From Anaerolineae bacterium (lineage in GTDB: Bacteria > Chloroflexota > Anaerolineae > UBA4142): DNA of 15,680 nucleotides. Location: NCBI GenBank assembly GCA_026417715.1, contig JAOACU010000030.1:1-15680 (forward strand), given 5' to 3'. Positions 12,795 to 15,680 of the stretch are shown piece by piece (positions within the stretch are counted from its first letter, which is position 1; every line of letters starts with the position of its first letter). Under the pieces are notes generated by a model that worked only from the letters and a program-made list of their open reading frames with translations, had not been told where the DNA came from and searched no databases. A program made the translations under genes and the position numbers.

Positions 12795-14267
12795 ATGGAC
12801 GATTTTCTGGCGCGGCTCAACGATCAAGAACGTCAACGGTATCAAAAACTACTTCGCCTGCGCGAGCGCGGCATCAACCCATACCCCCTACGGGTATCCC
12901 GTACCCACACTGCGCGCGAAGCAATTGACGCGTTCACGCGTGGTGAAACTTTGCAAGGCATTCAACTCGTTGGGCGACTGGTGGCGTTGCGTGAGATGGG
13001 CAAACTTGCCTTTGCACATGTGCAAGACGGCACCGCCAAAATTCAATGGATGTTTCGCAAGGATGTGGTGGGTGAAGAGCAGTACGCCTTTTTGCTCAAA
13101 GATTTAGACTTGGGCGATTTCGTCGGCGCGACGGGCGACATAATGCGCACCAAGACCGGTGAAATCACTTTGCACGTGACGCGCTTTGAACTCCTTGCCA
13201 AAACCTTGTCACCACTGCCAGAAAAATGGCATGGTTTGAAGGACATCGAGACGCGCTATCGTCAACGCTATCTCGATTTGCTCGCCAACGAGTCGGTACG
13301 CGAGGTGTTTATCAAACGCTCCAAGATCGTGACGGCGATGCGCCAGTATCTCGATTCACATGGCTTTCTCGAAGTCGAAACGCCGGTGTTGCAACCCCTG
13401 TACGGTGGCGCCGCTGCCGAACCGTTCATCACGCATCACAACAAACTCGACCGCGATATGTATCTACGCATCGCCGATGAATTGTATCTCAAGCGATTGC
13501 TCGTCGGTGGTTTTGAGCGCGTGTACGAAATCGGCAAAGATTTTCGCAACGAGGGGATTGACTTTCGACACAATCCAGAGTTTACGATGATGGAGTGTTA
13601 TCAGGCGTATGGCGATTACACGACGATGATGACACTCGTCGAAGAATTGTACGCCGCGTGTGCGCTGGCGGCGAACGGTACATTACAAATCACGTATCAA
13701 GGACACGCGATTGATCTGACGCCGCCCTGGCCCCGTGTGACGATGCGCGATCTCATCCTGCAACATTGTGGCGTGGATATTGAAGCGGACACCGATTTGC
13801 CTGCACTACGTCAACGCATCGCCGCCTTGAATTTGCACGTGGAACCACAACCGACGTGGGGCAAGCAAGTGGACAAACTGTTCAGCACATTCGTCGAACC
13901 CAAGTTGATTCAACCGACGTTGGTGATTGATTATCCCGAAGAGATTTCACCGTTTGCGAAGAAAAAACCGGACAATCCGCGCTTTGTCGAGCGATTCGAG
14001 GCGTACGCCGCGTGTATGGAACTCGGCAACGCGTTCACGGAGTTGAACGATCCGCTCGATCAGTACGCGCGCTTTTTAGCGCAAGCCGAACAACGTCGCG
14101 CCGGGGATAAAGAGGCACATCAGGTTGATTTGGATTTCATCCAAGCGTTGATGCACGGGATGCCACCCACAGGTGGTTTGGGCGTGGGTGTGGATCGAAT
14201 GGTGATGCTATTGACCGACCAGCCCTCGATTCGCGAAGTGATTTTGTTCCCCCAATTGCGGAATTAA
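12795..14267 (+). CDS. lysS: Lysyl-tRNA synthetase, class II
   Basis: This 490-residue cytoplasmic enzyme charges tRNA-Lys with lysine. An OB-fold anticodon-binding domain covers about residues 55-150 (GRLVALREMGKLAFAHVQDG). The catalytic domain has motif 1 GFLEVETPVLQP, the GGAAAEPF and LYLRIADELYLKRLLVGG-like segments, motif 2 around Arg251 (FRNEGIDFRHNPEFTMMECY), DYPEEISPFAKK, and motif 3 GGLGVGVDR (460-468) leading to IREVILFPQLR. It is full length. The start was chosen at 12795 because GAGG (12785-12788) lies 6 nt before it and the product then matches the family N-terminus. The longer frame from 12720 translates a repeat. It is co-transcribed with greA. The terminator at 14390 is 122 bp after the stop. 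Confidence 0.96.
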   Translation: MDDFLARLNDQERQRYQKLLRLRERGINPYPLRVSRTHTAREAIDAFTRGETLQGIQLVGRLVALREMGKLAFAHVQDGTAKIQWMFRKDVVGEEQYAFLLKDLDLGDFVGATGDIMRTKTGEITLHVTRFELLAKTLSPLPEKWHGLKDIETRYRQRYLDLLANESVREVFIKRSKIVTAMRQYLDSHGFLEVETPVLQPLYGGAAAEPFITHHNKLDRDMYLRIADELYLKRLLVGGFERVYEIGKDFRNEGIDFRHNPEFTMMECYQAYGDYTTMMTLVEELYAACALAANGTLQITYQGHAIDLTPPWPRVTMRDLILQHCGVDIEADTDLPALRQRIAALNLHVEPQPTWGKQVDKLFSTFVEPKLIQPTLVIDYPEEISPFAKKKPDNPRFVERFEAYAACMELGNAFTELNDPLDQYARFLAQAEQRRAGDKEAHQVDLDFIQALMHGMPPTGGLGVGVDRMVMLLTDQPSIREVILFPQLRN

Positions 14268-14296
14268 AAACAATGCTCAGCGGGGAAGAGGTTTCT

Positions 14297-14330
14297 AGGC
14301 CTCACAGGTCTCGGAAGACCTGTAAAGTCT
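14297..14330. repeat. CAGACCTCACAGGTCT-family hairpin, copy 3
   Basis: AGGCCTCACAGGTCT (14297-14311) and AGACCTGTAAAGTCT (14316-14330) pair with a few mismatches. Read against the reverse complement of the copy at 5108-5140, the shared sequence extends outward to GGTTTCTA on one side and GTCTGAA on the other. Both may therefore be the same longer element in opposite orientation. Confidence 0.7.
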
Positions 14331-14389
14331 GAAGAAACTTGGTGGTGGTGCTTTGTGAACTTCGTGGAAAAAAGTCTATTCGCAAATCG

Positions 14390-14423
14390 AATTGGGACGC
14401 CACGCGTGGCGTCCCAATTTTTT
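14390..14423 (+). terminator. Strong rho-independent terminator after lysS
   Basis: A perfect 30-bp palindrome (14390-14419, arms AATTGGGACGCCACG and CGTGGCGTCCCAATT) is followed by a T-run to 14423. It would end the greA-lysS transcript and insulate the FmdB-type gene. The GC-rich core also looks like a dispersed palindrome. Confidence 0.8.
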
Positions 14424-14427
14424 CGAC

Positions 14428-14456
14428 TTGCACATTTGACGATTTTCGCGTATCCT
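14428..14456 (+). promoter_or_regulatory. Predicted promoter of the FmdB-type gene
   Basis: TTGCAC (14428-14433), the same -35 sequence as at greA, is followed by a 17-bp spacer and TATCCT (14451-14456). It lies directly after the terminator and 36 bp before the start codon. It is a moderate match only. Confidence 0.4.
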
Positions 14457-14492
14457 CTCCATCGAACTTTGGTTGATTGGAGGTGATGCGCT

Positions 14493-14870
14493 ATGCCGAT
14501 TTACGAATATCGTTGTGCCGATTGCAAACGTCGCGTCAGCATCTTTTTCCGTTCCTTCGCTGCCGCCACCGATCCGTCGTGTCCGAATTGCGGCGGTAAA
14601 AATCTCACGCGCCTCGTTTCGCGCGTGGCGACGATCAAATCCGAAGAAGCGCGCCTCGAAGCACTGGCGGATCCGTCCAACTTTGGCGATGTGGACGAGA
14701 ACGATCCCAAGAGCGTGGCGCGCTTTATGCGCAAAATGGGTGACCAACTCGGCGGCGAAGATTTGGGACCTGAATTCAACGAGATGGTAGAACGCCTCGA
14801 AGCCGGCGAAAGTCCCGAAGAAATCGAAAAATCAATGCCGGGGTTGGCGGGTGAATCAACGATAGAGTAG
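14493..14870 (+). CDS. FmdB-family zinc-ribbon protein
   Basis: This 125-residue small cytoplasmic protein has an N-terminal zinc ribbon of the FmdB/putative regulatory protein family. MPIYEYRCADCKRR supplies Cys8 and Cys11, and SCPNCGG supplies Cys30 and Cys33. The family is widespread, and its molecular role is not established. The rest (about 45-125) is charged and helical, with FMRKMGDQLGG and VERLEAGESPEEIEKSMPG, longer than in many family members. GGAGGTG (14479-14485) precedes the ATG by 7 nt. It has its own predicted promoter, and a palindrome starts at its stop codon. Confidence 0.88.
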   Translation: MPIYEYRCADCKRRVSIFFRSFAAATDPSCPNCGGKNLTRLVSRVATIKSEEARLEALADPSNFGDVDENDPKSVARFMRKMGDQLGGEDLGPEFNEMVERLEAGESPEEIEKSMPGLAGESTIE

Positions 14871-14894
14871 GGGCGAAGCAATGCTTCGCCCCTA
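14868..14894. repeat. Palindrome between convergent genes, overlapping the FmdB-type stop
   Basis: TAGGGGCGAAGCA (14868-14880) is the reverse complement of TGCTTCGCCCCTA (14882-14894), with one central base. The first three bases are the stop codon of the FmdB-type gene, and the last lies 3 bp from the stop of the convergent glycosyltransferase gene. It probably shields or terminates both transcripts, although no long T-run follows. Confidence 0.75.
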
Positions 14895-14896
14895 CA

Positions 14897-15680
14897 TTAT
14901 CGCACCCCACCCAATTCCCACGGTACGTAATTTTGCCACCGATACACCAAATACGGTTTTTGTTCCTCGAACACGCGCGCTTGGGCTTGGATGGCTTGCT
15001 CCACCGCTTCGATTTTGGCGTTGGTTTCGCGCAACAAGGTGGCAAGGCGCGCATAGTAGAGCGGCAATAACGCCGCCGCCACCTTGTCGGGATCACTTTC
15101 CCCTTGATTGTACACTACTGCAAAATCGAACACCACGCGCGCCCACAATTCGGCGGGAAAGCGCGTGGCGCCACGCGGTTTGTTGAACAGTTCGATTATC
15201 GCATCGAAATTTCTCGGCAAGAGAATGGTGCGCCAAAAACGCCGATACCTTCGCACACCACTTTGAAACGCCTCTGCCAATTTGTCCGCTGTGAGATCGC
15301 CGGTCAATCGTTGTTCTTTGGGAATCACCTGTTCGCCACAAAACGGCACGATCCGCATCGGGCGCGTCTCCATCCAACGCTTGCGATAAATCTCCAACAT
15401 CCGAAACAATGTGCCGACCACTTGGACGAATCCCGGATCAAAAGCCACTGCCGCCTCGCGTTTGTGTTCGATTTTGGGACCAAGCGGGGCTTGGCACATC
15501 GGAATATTTTCATTGATGGCAAGGGTGGTGATCCAAACGTCAACGCCGTGTCGCGCGACATCCGTTTCCCAAACGTCGCGCTCGTACAACAGATTTGCCA
15601 CTTTGCCTGAAACTGCCAGGTCACCTGCCATTGGTTGACGAACATCTACGTTGTAGAGCAAACGCGTGAGTGGATACGCC
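14897..15680 (-). CDS. Glycosyltransferase, GT81/glucosylglycerate synthase-like (5' end beyond the window)
   Basis: This is the C-terminal 260 residues of a larger enzyme. The frame is open to the window edge, reading AYPLTRLLYNVDVRQP, and the TTG at 15661 is an internal leucine. The segments RQPMAGDLAVSG, WETDVARHGVDVWITT, CQAPLGPKIEHKREAA and FVQVVGTLFRMLEIY resemble the acceptor-side half of GT81-type glycosyltransferases. That group makes glucosylglycerate or glucosyl-3-phosphoglycerate, used as a compatible solute or a lipid/polysaccharide precursor. The nucleotide-sugar-binding N-terminal half is outside the window, so donor and product cannot be judged. The last 90 residues are helical (LPLYYARLATLLRETNAKIE). 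It converges with the FmdB-type gene. Confidence 0.65.
   Translation of the reverse strand, partial: AYPLTRLLYNVDVRQPMAGDLAVSGKVANLLYERDVWETDVARHGVDVWITTLAINENIPMCQAPLGPKIEHKREAAVAFDPGFVQVVGTLFRMLEIYRKRWMETRPMRIVPFCGEQVIPKEQRLTGDLTADKLAEAFQSGVRRYRRFWRTILLPRNFDAIIELFNKPRGATRFPAELWARVVFDFAVVYNQGESDPDKVAAALLPLYYARLATLLRETNAKIEAVEQAIQAQARVFEEQKPYLVYRWQNYVPWELGGVR

Overview
The window carries housekeeping and cell-envelope genes of a bacterium that is probably a member of the Chloroflexota, class Anaerolineae or a close relative. This is an inference. It rests on the archaeal-type AspRS next to ordinary bacterial GreA, LysRS and MutS, on the LysM-M23 lipoprotein and secreted proteins with Thr/Pro-rich linkers, and on an unusual density of palindromic intergenic repeats. 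GC content is moderate. No tRNA, rRNA, CRISPR array or full-length transposase was seen.

Layout, left to right. Positions 1-894 hold the 3' part of an archaeal-type aspartyl-tRNA synthetase, followed by a LysM/M23 lipoprotein (1088-2554). Convergent to it is a secreted protein with two copies of a beta-rich domain (2610-3689, minus). A 111-bp MITE-like insertion with 12-bp terminal inverted repeats and a perfect 8-bp target duplication sits in that gene's leader. A promoter with an internal palindrome then drives a cytoplasmic molybdopterin oxidoreductase of the sulfite-oxidase fold (4326-4952). After a repeat-packed gap comes mutS (5230-7791), whose coding frame has absorbed two palindromic repeats. 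Next is a YqeY protein (7898-8338). Three minus-strand genes follow: flavin reductase-like (8350-8883), UPF0316/DUF2179 membrane protein (9017-9523), and a 781-residue secreted papain-like protease with a built-in chagasin-like inhibitor domain (9690-12035). Divergent from the protease is greA-lysS (12256-14267), with a consensus promoter and a terminator-like hairpin in the greA leader. The right end has a strong terminator, an FmdB-type zinc-ribbon gene (14493-14870), and the 3' part of a GT81-like glycosyltransferase running off the edge on the minus strand.

Two themes stand out. The first is palindromic elements: at least a dozen hairpin repeats of several families fill almost every intergenic gap, and two lie in frame inside mutS. 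The second is the protease, in which a cysteine-protease inhibitor fold precedes a complete papain catalytic domain in one exported polypeptide. The housekeeping genes are not one pathway. Archaeal-type AspRS, LysRS and YqeY all touch tRNA charging, greA-lysS looks like an operon, and the envelope proteins act outside the membrane.
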